Source: Clostridiales bacterium (lineage in GTDB: Bacteria > Bacillota > Clostridia > Lachnospirales > WQUN01). From it: a stretch of 13,943 bases of DNA. Made by a program: the position numbers and the translations under genes. Below the pieces are notes generated by a model. The model made no database searches, had not been told where the DNA came from, and was given only the letters and a program-made list of their open reading frames with translations. This document shows positions 1-6,838 of this stretch, in pieces; positions within the stretch are counted from its first letter, which is position 1, and every line of letters begins with the position of its first letter. The stretch lies in the NCBI GenBank assembly GCA_031269415.1, contig JAISZF010000303.1:1-13943 (forward strand). Direction: 5' to 3'.

Positions 1-2
1 AT

Positions 3-56
3 AGTGGCTGGTCGTTACAGCCGAAAGTGGTAGACATGGTTAAGTATATTGCTTAA
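3..56 (+). CDS. Possible 3' end of an unidentified gene (partial)
   Basis: The first bases of the window read as an open frame of 17 codons ending in TAA at 54-56, with the peptide end DMVKYIA. The left end lies outside the window. The composition is protein-like, but the stretch is too short to assign a family, and an open frame this short can occur by chance. A true gene end here would place a plus-strand gene just upstream of the capA-like gene. Confidence 0.25.
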   Translation, partial: SGWSLQPKVVDMVKYIA

Positions 57-205
57 TCAGGTTGAACTTTAAAGAAGAATATAGGGTTCCTATGTTTTCC
101 TATGTTTTTCATAACGGTAATACTTCACTCATCGCAAACCTCATTTCTGCTCTTCTGGAAAAGATACGTGAATACTAGATAGTCATTACTATTATAAGAG
201 ATTAA
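57..205. other. AT-rich intergenic stretch without a convincing gene
   Basis: Together with the flanking pieces this makes more than 300 bases before the first solid gene. It holds a 10-bp tandem repeat (87-106) and a 28-codon open frame at 92-178 (+) that starts inside the repeat and ends in KIREY. No clear ribosome binding site precedes that frame and I recognise no family, so I do not call it a gene. The composition is visibly more AT-rich than the rest of the window. Confidence 0.5.
87..106. repeat. Perfect tandem duplication of a 10-mer
   Basis: TTCCTATGTT occurs twice head to tail (87-96 and 97-106). It probably reflects slippage in non-coding DNA. No function is evident. Confidence 0.8.
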
Positions 206-286
206 CGCACCGCAGACAATAAGCAATATTGGGCATATCTCGGCCAGTACATTTATATTGACAAGTCCAGCGCCCTATATGATAAT
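206..286 (+). pseudogene. Remnant of an SH3-like repeat related to the downstream CapA-type protein
   Basis: After the TAA at 203-205 the frame stays open into the capA-like gene and encodes QYWAYLGQYIYID followed by SSALYDN. This closely parallels EYWGYLNGNRRYID followed by RTHLFDE in the N-terminal part of the CapA-type protein at about 543-630. The pattern YW-x-YL, YID, then L-F/Y-D is shared. I infer the tail of a decayed paralogue or a partial duplication. It has no start codon or ribosome binding site of its own, and the promoter for the intact gene lies within it. Confidence 0.45.
258..286 (+). promoter_or_regulatory. Sigma-A-type promoter for the capA-like gene
   Basis: A perfect -35 box TTGACA (258-263) is followed after exactly 17 nt by GATAAT (281-286), which matches the -10 consensus at five of six positions. 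The predicted transcript start near 293 gives a leader of about 42 nt. This supports translation from 335 rather than from the in-frame ATG at 287, which overlaps the -10 box edge. Confidence 0.7.
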
Positions 287-334
287 ATGGACGAGACGGA
301 ACGCAGGGCGGATCTGGATTCCGGGGGGAGATAT

Positions 335-1654
335 ATGATAAGAATAATTATTTTGCCGCTTTCGGTGCTGTTGAGCGTGATTCTATTCACTGTAAACGCG
401 AAAGCGGGGACGGTATATACCCGGCGTGACATACCGTGGAATTTCGCCGTATACGCCGAGCCTGATTTTATGGCGGAGAAAATGGGCGAATTTCAGCCTC
501 AAACGGTCAACGTAATTGAGGAGAATGAAACCGGCTGGGCTTTGATAGACACAAGCGTCGGTGAATACTGGGGTTACCTTAACGGCAACCGGCGGTACAT
601 AGACGCGCGAACGCACCTTTTTGACGAGAAAGGCGGCGAAAGCTCCAGTCAGTTTATTGACCCGCAAGTGGTCAGCGTAGCGGAACAGGACGGTGACTGG
701 CTCCTGATAGACACATGGATTGGACTGAAATGGATCCATTTGGGAACGGTCACAATAACCCTGTCCGCAGCGGGGGACTGTACGCTGGGCTATGACTACC
801 GGTATAATAGAAACTTCATGGACACATACGAACGGCAAGGACGTGACGTTACATATTTTTTGAGAGGCGTTAAAGATATTTTTGAGGAAAGCGACCTCGC
901 CATTGTTAATCTTGAGGGACCGCTGACCAACGAGATGGCGCATGCCCAAAAGGCGTTTGTGTTTCGCGGACCTCCGGAATTTGCCCGAATATTATCGTCG
1001 TCAGGCGTAGACGCTGTCACATTGGCTAACAACCATACCTACGATTATTTACAGGCGGGTTATTCCGACACGGTTAATAGCCTTACGGATGAGGGCGTCG
1101 CCTACTTCGGCAACGAATACAGGACAATCAAAGAAGTGAACGGCATAAAGATAGGAATGTTTGGATTTCCTATTTGGAACTCGTCTCAAAATAATAAGAA
1201 TCTCATAAGCGAGTCCATAAAAGAGCTGAAAGCGTCAGGAGCCGGGCTTATCATAGCGTATTATCATTGGGGAATTGAACTCGATAACTACCCCAACCCC
1301 GCTCAAAAGGCTATAGGACGCTTTTCTATCGACGAGGGCTGTGATCTGGTGCTTGGTTCCCATCCTCATGTCATACAGGGCATTGAGGAATACAGGGGGA
1401 AAAACATAGTTTACAGTCTGGGTAATTTTTGCTTTGGCGGGAACAGCAACCCTCCTGACAAGGACGCGTTTATTTTCCAACAGACATTTACGTTTAACGG
1501 AGGCCGGCTTTTGCCCGACAATGACAAAAACACAATCCCCGTGCTGATATCATCGGAAAGGAACCGCAACAATTTTCAGCCGACGGTCGCCGCCGGAGCG
1601 GACGCGGAGAGGATATGGGGGCGGCTCAGTCAATACAGCGAAGGTATTAAATGA
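335..1654 (+). CDS. Secreted CapA-family protein with N-terminal SH3-like repeats
   Basis: This is a 439-residue protein of the CapA/PgsA-like family (calcineurin-like metallophosphatase fold), related to poly-gamma-glutamate capsule synthesis proteins. Residues 1-24 form a signal peptide (charged start, hydrophobic run, then A-K-A-G). Two SH3-like repeats follow (about 25-135), each with a W-A/L-LIDT motif and an aromatic W-x-YL or W-IHL end. The CapA domain spans roughly 138-420 with the family motifs GDCTLG, NLEGPLT, LANNHTYDY, YYHWG, GSHPHVIQ and SLGNF, so the metal-site residues look intact. The ATG at 335 is chosen over the one at 287 because GGGGGGAG precedes it by a few bases, the signal peptide starts there, and the promoter overlaps the longer form. 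It probably acts outside the membrane, with the SH3-like part perhaps binding cell wall. No pgsB/pgsC partners are seen, so a role in capsule synthesis is not shown; a surface phosphatase-like role is equally possible. Confidence 0.88.
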   Translation: MIRIIILPLSVLLSVILFTVNAKAGTVYTRRDIPWNFAVYAEPDFMAEKMGEFQPQTVNVIEENETGWALIDTSVGEYWGYLNGNRRYIDARTHLFDEKGGESSSQFIDPQVVSVAEQDGDWLLIDTWIGLKWIHLGTVTITLSAAGDCTLGYDYRYNRNFMDTYERQGRDVTYFLRGVKDIFEESDLAIVNLEGPLTNEMAHAQKAFVFRGPPEFARILSSSGVDAVTLANNHTYDYLQAGYSDTVNSLTDEGVAYFGNEYRTIKEVNGIKIGMFGFPIWNSSQNNKNLISESIKELKASGAGLIIAYYHWGIELDNYPNPAQKAIGRFSIDEGCDLVLGSHPHVIQGIEEYRGKNIVYSLGNFCFGGNSNPPDKDAFIFQQTFTFNGGRLLPDNDKNTIPVLISSERNRNNFQPTVAAGADAERIWGRLSQYSEGIK

Positions 1655-1702
1655 TTGAGGTAATCCATAGATTTTACTTTCCGACAATTATAGCAATGGA
1701 GC

Positions 1703-1740
1703 TTTAGCGCGCGTTAAGAGCATCAATAACGCGCGCTAAA
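1703..1740. repeat. Perfect 14-bp inverted repeat (hairpin) at the gene junction
   Basis: TTTAGCGCGCGTTA (1703-1716) and its exact complement (1727-1740) flank a 10-nt loop. It lies 48 nt after the capA-like stop and at the very 3' end of the broken vsr gene on the other strand, including its stop codon. It could end transcripts from both sides. Neither side has an immediate T-run; on the plus strand a T-rich stretch begins only about 12 nt later. Terminator activity is therefore uncertain. Confidence 0.7.
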
Positions 1741-2044
1741 CACTCATCAATATTTTTATTTATATCGCTTTCCCAAATCCGAACGACTGTCCATCCCATC
1801 TCCGCCAAAATTATGTTTACTTCCTCGTCTCTTCGGACATTACGTCGAATTAATCACCGTCGCAAAAGACCGCGACCTTCGCTTTTGTAAACACAACATC
1901 AGGCTTACCCGGCAGTTGGCTGTAATTAACCCTGAACCGCAGGCCCTTATTCCATAACGCTCGTCGTAAAGCCATTTCAGGCCGGGTATTTTTTGATTTA
2001 ATGGTGGACATAATTTTGTGGGTTAGCTCAGGATCACGGCCCAT
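1704..2044 (-). pseudogene. vsr: Broken vsr-type very-short-patch-repair endonuclease
   Basis: The N-terminal half (ATG at 2044) shows a typical Vsr-like start: HKIMSTIKSKNTRPEMALRR, then LPGKPDVVF, then VAVFCDGD, stopping at TAA (1850-1852). The sequence resumes in another frame with RRNVRRDEEVN, GWTVVRIWESDIN and a C-terminal helix ending at 1704, which is the expected Vsr C-terminus. Between them the FWHG-containing segment that normally follows FCDGD/FCDSE, about 25-30 residues, is missing. The gene therefore has an internal deletion plus frameshift and has lost catalytic histidine(s). Vsr enzymes cut at T:G mismatches formed by deamination of 5-methylcytosine and usually sit beside a cytosine methyltransferase; none is present here. 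It lies 36 nt behind the aldo/keto reductase gene, at the tail of the long minus-strand unit. A sequencing error could explain the frameshift but not the missing block. Confidence 0.8.
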
Positions 2045-2080
2045 CCCGTATCACCCTTTCTTTATATGGTCGTCGAGATG

Positions 2081-3244
2081 TCAAAACTTCATGAACTTCT
2101 TTATGATAAACCTCACCGGCTTATAGAGCGGCCCTTCAAACTCCCGTTTTACAGCATCCAGATTATCGCGTATGGCAATGCCCTGCGGGCAGTGCGCCTC
2201 GCACGCGCCGCACTTCACGCAGCGTGAGGCTGATGTGGTTTCGGCGGTCATGCTGGTAAACGTCAGATAATTAGTCCAGGAACGTATTCTGCCTTCTATG
2301 GGCAGTTGATTCAGCGCGTAAAAACACGTTGGGATATCCACGCCATGCGGGCACGGCATACAGTAGCCGCAGGCGGTGCAGGGTACCTTTGTGGACGCGG
2401 CGATTAAGGCTCGCGCCTTGTCAAACAGCGCGAAATCACCCTCCGTGAATGACTCCGGCTCCGCCTCGTTCGCGATGCGCAGGTTCTCGTCCAACATATC
2501 CATAGTGTTCATGCCGGACAGCAGCAGCGTGACCTCCGGCTGGTTCCATACCCATCGCAGCGCCCATTCAGCGGGCGAACGCTTTATAGCGGCGTTATTC
2601 CACATCTGATAGACCTGTTTGGGCAGCGCGTTCACCAGTTTGCCGCCGCGCAGCGGTTCCATGACCATCACGGGCAAGCCTTTTTGCGCGGCGTACTCCA
2701 ATCCGCTTCTGCCCGCCTGATTATTCTCGTCATAGAAATTATACTGGATCATGCAGAAATCCCAGTCATTCGCGTCCAAGAGTTCTATAAAAGACTCCTT
2801 GCCGCCGTGATACGAAAACCCCAGATTAAGTATCCTACCGCCGGCTCGCTTTTCCTCAAACCAGCGCGTAAAGCCGGTATCCTTGAGCCGTTCCCATACA
2901 TGCGCGTCCGGCAGCATGTGTATCAGATAATAATCTATGTAATCCGTCTTTAAGTTCTTAAGCTGAGTGTTAAATATTCTGTCGAAATCCTCATATTTCC
3001 GTACAAAATACGGCGGCAGCTTGGTCGCGAGCTTAACGCGCTCGCGGTATCCGCCTTCCAGCGCCCTCCCGACCACCGCCTCGTTACCCATATAGATATA
3101 GGCGGTGTCCAGATAATTCACGCCGCTGTCTATAGCGTGCCGGAGCAGACGCGCCGCGTCTCCCTCGTTACGAGGCAGGCGCATACATCCGTAACCCAGT
3201 ACGGACAGGTTGTCGCCGTTTTTGGGATTTACCCTATATTGCAT
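2081..3244 (-). CDS. Aldo/keto reductase with C-terminal 4Fe-4S ferredoxin-like domain
   Basis: This 387-residue protein is of the Fe-S aldo/keto reductase type common in anaerobes. Residues 1 to about 270 form the (beta/alpha)8 barrel, with the AKR tetrad visible as D and Y in YLDTAYIYMGNE, K in LATKLPP and H in YYLIHMLPD. The C-terminal part carries two cysteine clusters, CTACGYCMPCP and CVKCGACEAHCP, which should bind two [4Fe-4S] clusters. It likely reduces a carbonyl substrate using NAD(P)H or ferredoxin-type electrons in the cytoplasm; the substrate is unknown. The ATG at 3244 is chosen because GGAGG lies 5 nt upstream; the in-frame TTG at 3256 overlaps that site. The upstream neighbour is a rubredoxin gene 48 nt away, suggesting a shared redox role. 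Confidence 0.9.
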   Translation of the reverse strand: MQYRVNPKNGDNLSVLGYGCMRLPRNEGDAARLLRHAIDSGVNYLDTAYIYMGNEAVVGRALEGGYRERVKLATKLPPYFVRKYEDFDRIFNTQLKNLKTDYIDYYLIHMLPDAHVWERLKDTGFTRWFEEKRAGGRILNLGFSYHGGKESFIELLDANDWDFCMIQYNFYDENNQAGRSGLEYAAQKGLPVMVMEPLRGGKLVNALPKQVYQMWNNAAIKRSPAEWALRWVWNQPEVTLLLSGMNTMDMLDENLRIANEAEPESFTEGDFALFDKARALIAASTKVPCTACGYCMPCPHGVDIPTCFYALNQLPIEGRIRSWTNYLTFTSMTAETTSASRCVKCGACEAHCPQGIAIRDNLDAVKREFEGPLYKPVRFIIKKFMKF

Positions 3245-3261
3245 ATCGTCCTCCAAGGTTA

Positions 3262-3295
3262 TGAGAAAGCAGCCGCCGAAGCGACTGCTTTCTCA
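3262..3295 (-). promoter_or_regulatory. Intercistronic hairpin with UUCG tetraloop
   Basis: On the minus strand TGAGAAAGCAG pairs perfectly with CTGCTTTCTCA. Inside, a T-G wobble and CGC/GCG close a TTCG loop, giving a 15-pair stem. It includes the rubredoxin stop codon and ends about 8 nt before the Shine-Dalgarno of the aldo/keto reductase gene. There is no following T-run, so it is more likely an mRNA stability or processing element than a full terminator. It may set different expression levels for the two genes. Confidence 0.65.
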
Positions 3296-3457
3296 AAGGG
3301 CCTCTTTCTCAAACTCCGCTTTGCCGACGCCGCACATCGGGCAAACCCAATCGTCGGGCAGATCCTCAAACGCTGTTCCGGGCGCTATGCCGCTGTCCGG
3401 ATCGCCGGCTTCCGGGTCGTATACATAGCCGCATACGCCGCAAACCCATTTATCCAT
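3293..3457 (-). CDS. Rubredoxin
   Basis: A 54-residue protein with the complete rubredoxin pattern: MDKWVCGVCGYVYDPEAGD at the start, a DLPDDWVCPMCG motif near the end, and iron ligands C6, C9, C39 and C42. Length and aromatic core residues (W4, Y11, Y13, W37) match the family. It is a small cytoplasmic one-electron carrier with a single Fe(Cys)4 site, typical of anaerobes, where it often serves oxygen or peroxide reduction. A GAGGTGAT ribosome binding site overlaps the pyruvate kinase stop codon, and only 9 nt separate the two genes, so translation is probably coupled to pyk. The downstream Fe-S aldo/keto reductase is a plausible partner, but this is inference. Confidence 0.96.
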   Translation of the reverse strand: MDKWVCGVCGYVYDPEAGDPDSGIAPGTAFEDLPDDWVCPMCGVGKAEFEKEAL

Positions 3458-3466
3458 AGTATCACC

Positions 3467-5224
3467 TCACACAGATTTGTACCCATTATAGACAAATCCG
3501 TTTTTACTGTCAACCGTGATAGCGATCCCGTCCGGAATTAAGTCCACAACCTTCTGTTTAGCCACCAGCAGAGGGATATCCAGGGCTTTGGCGACGGTTT
3601 CCGCGTGCGAGTTGTCTATATTCTCCCACGAGCCGACGACAATCGCGCCGGCTTTCCGCAGATAGGGCATCATTTCATCGGTGGTTTTGGTTGTGACCAG
3701 AATGTCTCCGCGCTTAAAGAAACGCTCGGCCTCCTCAATAACCTTAATAACGCGCGAATTGCCCGAAACAACCTTACCGCCATGGCTTTGACCATTTATG
3801 AGCACGTCTCCCACAATCCGCACCTTCAGCGTATTGGTTGTGCCCGCCACGCCGACCGGAACCCCGGCCACGGCGATAATGGGATCCCCGTTCTTAGCCA
3901 GCCCGGTTTCCATCGCCTTTTCCTCGGCTATGTCAAACACCTCGTCGTTGCCGCTGATGTTATCGGCGACCACCGGCGTACAGCCCCATGTCAGGTTCAA
4001 CTGCCTGTATACCCGTTCGTCGCTGGTAACCGCCAATATAGGGCATGTGGGCCGGAACCGCGAAACCATTCTGGCGGTAAAACCGGAATCCGTTACACAT
4101 ACGATTGCGGCGGCGGTTAAATCAGCGGCTGTCGTGCAGGTCGCGTAGCTTATGGCGTTGGTGATATTGCTTTTGAACACCCCGCGGTGAGATGATAGAT
4201 CGTTGAAATAATCAATTGATTCCTCGGCCTTGGTGGCGATACGCGCCATCATGGTCACAGCCTCCACAGGATACGCGCCGTTGGCCGTTTCGCCGGAGAG
4301 CATGATCACGTCCGATCCGTCGAATATAGCGTTCGCCACGTCGTTAGCTTCCGCGCGGGTGGGTCTGGGGTTATGAACCATGGATTCAAGCATCTGTGTG
4401 GCGGTAACAACCAATTTACCCAGCAGATTGGATTTATGGATCAGTTCCTTTTGAACCAGAGGCACTTCCTCCGGAGGTATCTCCACGCCCAAGTCACCGC
4501 GCGCTACCATAATACCGTCTGCCACTTCCAATATGGTGTCCAGGTTGTTCACACCGTCGCGGCTTTCTATCTTCGCTATAATCTGAATAGACTCGCCGCC
4601 GTTTTCTTCCAATACCTCCCGCACCTTCAGCACGTCGTTCGCGCTTCTTACGAAGGAAGCGGCGATATAATCAAAACCATTTTCAATGCCAAATTTTATA
4701 TCGTCTATATCGCGCTCGGTCAGCGACGGAAGATTGACATATACGTCCGGCACGTTAACGCCCTTGCGCGAGCTAAGAAAACCGCTGTTCACGACCACGC
4801 AGTTAATCTCCGTATCCTGTATGGAAATGACCTTCAGCTCAATAAGACCGTCGTCGATCAGCACGCGGCTGCCCACGTTTAAATCCCTTGGGAGTTCCCC
4901 GTATGTGACAGACACGCGCGTCTTATCGCCGACAATATCCTGTGTGGTCAGGGTGAACGGTTCACCTTGATCCAGGTATATCTTATCCTCGGAGAATGTC
5001 TTGATACGGATCTCCGGGCCTTTTGTGTCCAGAATCATCGGTATGGGCATATTCAGGGCTTCTCTGGCTTCTTTCAGCTTATTGATCATCTCCAGATGCG
5101 TTTCGTGAGTGCCATGGGAGAAATTAAATCGGGACGCGTTCATCCCGGCGCGTATCAGATTCTTTATCAGCTCAACATCATTTGTGGCGGGCCCCAGTGT
5201 CGCCAGTATCTTAGTCTTTCGCAT
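3467..5224 (-). CDS. pyk: Pyruvate kinase with C-terminal PEP-utiliser-like domain
   Basis: This 585-residue enzyme transfers phosphate from phosphoenolpyruvate to ADP in the last step of glycolysis. Motifs in order: MNASRFNFSHG (substrate/ATP site, near 30), DTKGPEIR (near 63), IAKIESRDG with the catalytic lysine (near 218), MVARGDLGVE, then TRAEANDVANA and MLSGETANGAYP (near 307). The C-terminal 105 residues (from about 480, GKVVSGNSRVIK) form the extra domain resembling the phosphohistidine domain of PEP-utilising enzymes, as in Bacillus-type pyruvate kinases; the length matches that class. The start at 5224 follows AGGAGGG by 4 nt, and the protein begins MRKTKILATLGP as expected. A longer in-frame reading to 5377 would overlap pfkA and is not used. 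It is 11 nt behind pfkA and 9 nt ahead of the rubredoxin gene. Confidence 0.97.
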   Translation of the reverse strand: MRKTKILATLGPATNDVELIKNLIRAGMNASRFNFSHGTHETHLEMINKLKEAREALNMPIPMILDTKGPEIRIKTFSEDKIYLDQGEPFTLTTQDIVGDKTRVSVTYGELPRDLNVGSRVLIDDGLIELKVISIQDTEINCVVVNSGFLSSRKGVNVPDVYVNLPSLTERDIDDIKFGIENGFDYIAASFVRSANDVLKVREVLEENGGESIQIIAKIESRDGVNNLDTILEVADGIMVARGDLGVEIPPEEVPLVQKELIHKSNLLGKLVVTATQMLESMVHNPRPTRAEANDVANAIFDGSDVIMLSGETANGAYPVEAVTMMARIATKAEESIDYFNDLSSHRGVFKSNITNAISYATCTTAADLTAAAIVCVTDSGFTARMVSRFRPTCPILAVTSDERVYRQLNLTWGCTPVVADNISGNDEVFDIAEEKAMETGLAKNGDPIIAVAGVPVGVAGTTNTLKVRIVGDVLINGQSHGGKVVSGNSRVIKVIEEAERFFKRGDILVTTKTTDEMMPYLRKAGAIVVGSWENIDNSHAETVAKALDIPLLVAKQKVVDLIPDGIAITVDSKNGFVYNGYKSV

Positions 5225-5235
5225 AATGCCCTCCT

Positions 5236-6222
5236 CTAGCGCGCCAGCATCTTGACAATATTGTACATGGTATCGTCGTACGGGCGATTGTAATTCAACG
5301 CTTCCGCAATATCCATTGACTCGTGCCGTCCGTTTTTGAAAACAACGACCCTGTTGACCTCGCCGTTTTGAATGCACTCGACCGCCTTATACCCCATATA
5401 CGCCGCGTGCATGCGGTCTACCGCGGTAGGCGATCCGCCGCGCTGCAAATGTCCCAATATGGTGGCGCGGCTCTCTATGCCGGTCATCTTTTCGATCTCC
5501 TTCGCCAGGGATACAGAACCGCCTACGCCCTCGGCTACGACGATCAGATTGTGCCTCTTTCCCAGGGCGCGATTTTCGATAATCTGCTCAATTACCCGTT
5601 CTTTGCTGTTACGCTCCTCGCCGTTCTCAGGAATCAGAACCTCCTCGGCGCCGCCGGTCAAACTGCTCCAAAGCGCGATATACCCGGCGTGCCTGCCCAT
5701 AACCTCCACCACGCTGCAACGCTCGTGTGAGCCGGACGTGTCGCGTATCTTGTTAATGGCGTCCATGGCGGTGTTGATCGCGGTGTCAAACCCGATGGTA
5801 TAATCCGTACAGCTCAGATCCAAATCAATCGTGCCGGGAATGCCCACAACGTTCACGCCGCGTTTGGAGAGTTCTAACGCGCCGTGGAACGAACCGTCCC
5901 CGCCGATTACCACCAATGTGTCCAGGCTTAATACCTTGCAAATGCCCGCGCCTTTCTCCAGACCGGCCTCGGTCATCATTTCGGGACAGCGGGCAGTGCG
6001 CAGGATTGTCCCGCCCCTGTGGATAATGTCCGAAACGGAATGAGCGTGCATCTCGATAATGTCGCCGGAAAGCAGCCCGTCATAACCGCGCATGATTCCC
6101 GTTACCTTCATGCCGTAATTCAGAGCCGTGCGCACGACCGCGCGGATTGCGGCGTTCATACCCGGCGCGTCGCCCCCGCTTGTCAGCAGGCCGATCTTTT
6201 TGGGTTTAGCATTGGCAGACAT
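5236..6222 (-). CDS. pfkA: ATP-dependent 6-phosphofructokinase
   Basis: A 328-residue group A phosphofructokinase converting fructose 6-phosphate and ATP to fructose 1,6-bisphosphate. Seen motifs: LLTSGGDAPGMNAAIR (ATP site, near 12), GGDGS (ATP rather than pyrophosphate type), PGTIDLD with the catalytic aspartates, VEVMGRHAGY (F6P site) and ILGHLQRGGSP. In the usual TIDND motif the asparagine is replaced by leucine (TIDLD); both aspartates stay. I recall such a variant in some Clostridia homologues, so the enzyme is probably active. A strong AAAGGAGGA site lies 7 nt before the ATG. It is 15 nt behind the Uma2-family gene and 11 nt ahead of pyk, consistent with co-transcription of both glycolytic kinases. 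Confidence 0.97.
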   Translation of the reverse strand: MSANAKPKKIGLLTSGGDAPGMNAAIRAVVRTALNYGMKVTGIMRGYDGLLSGDIIEMHAHSVSDIIHRGGTILRTARCPEMMTEAGLEKGAGICKVLSLDTLVVIGGDGSFHGALELSKRGVNVVGIPGTIDLDLSCTDYTIGFDTAINTAMDAINKIRDTSGSHERCSVVEVMGRHAGYIALWSSLTGGAEEVLIPENGEERNSKERVIEQIIENRALGKRHNLIVVAEGVGGSVSLAKEIEKMTGIESRATILGHLQRGGSPTAVDRMHAAYMGYKAVECIQNGEVNRVVVFKNGRHESMDIAEALNYNRPYDDTMYNIVKMLAR

Positions 6223-6237
6223 ATAAATCCTCCTTTG

Positions 6238-6819
6238 TTAATCCGGCTCAAAGCCGGAAATATACTCAGACAATTCTTTAAAGTTTATATGCAGGTCGTC
6301 AAAGATGTTAAATTTAACGGTGTCGTCAAAGGTGTAATATTCTTCGGACACCCCGTTTTTGGGATCGGAAAGCGGCGCTATAACCGTGATCCTTCCCGCT
6401 TCCCGATCCACAATCCAGTATTCACGGACGCCATATTGCATGTACTTGAACTTTTTTATTAAATAATCTTTGCCGACTGTGGAAGGGCTTATAACTTCCA
6501 GTACAAAATCAGGCGCGTCGGAACAGCAGTCTTCTTTGATTTGTTCAGGATTGCGGCTGATAAATAAATCAGGTATCAGGCTGTTTTTGTCACTGTTCTT
6601 ATTCCATAGGCGCACGCTGACGTTCATGTACGGCTTGAAGTGTTTTCCCCTCAAATAGTTGAATAATTGACCATGGATATATCCAACTATCTGCGCGTGA
6701 CTCGTAGATGACGTGGAAATCATATATATATGACCGTCTATTAATTCAAAATATTTGTCGTCATTCGCCGCCAAATTTGTAATTTCCTCAAATTGATCAT
6801 AATCCATCGCCTGTATCAT
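6238..6819 (-). CDS. Uma2-family (DUF820) putative PD-(D/E)XK protein, copy 1
   Basis: A 193-residue protein with the Uma2/DUF820 layout: an N-terminal YFELIDGHIYMIS strand pair, SHAQIVGYIHGQLFNYL helix, LIPDLFI (acidic ligand near 80), DFVLEVISPST (E near 104), KKFKYMQYGVREYWIVD, and a C-terminal tail ending LSEYISGFEPD. The family has the restriction-endonuclease-like fold with D, E and K in the expected positions, but its biological role is unknown; many genomes carry several copies. The start is uncertain: the ATG at 6819 is only 2 nt after GGAGG, and the ATG at 6807 is 14 nt after it. It sits 19 nt behind dnaE and 15 nt ahead of pfkA, interrupting the usual cluster but keeping it co-transcribed. 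It is only distantly similar to copy 2. Confidence 0.85.
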   Translation of the reverse strand: MIQAMDYDQFEEITNLAANDDKYFELIDGHIYMISTSSTSHAQIVGYIHGQLFNYLRGKHFKPYMNVSVRLWNKNSDKNSLIPDLFISRNPEQIKEDCCSDAPDFVLEVISPSTVGKDYLIKKFKYMQYGVREYWIVDREAGRITVIAPLSDPKNGVSEEYYTFDDTVKFNIFDDLHINFKELSEYISGFEPD

Positions 6820-6838
6820 CCCCTCCGATTTGGGCGTA

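Noticed and set aside
92..178. 28-codon open frame
   Set aside because: It starts within a tandem repeat, has no clear ribosome binding site and matches no family I know.
287..334. Longer N-terminus of the CapA-type protein from the ATG at 287
   Set aside because: It begins at the edge of the -10 box, lacks a ribosome site, and would bury the signal peptide behind 16 hydrophilic residues.
5225..5377. 51-residue N-terminal extension of pyruvate kinase
   Set aside because: It overlaps the end of pfkA, while a strong AGGAGGG site and the normal enzyme start fit the ATG at 5224.
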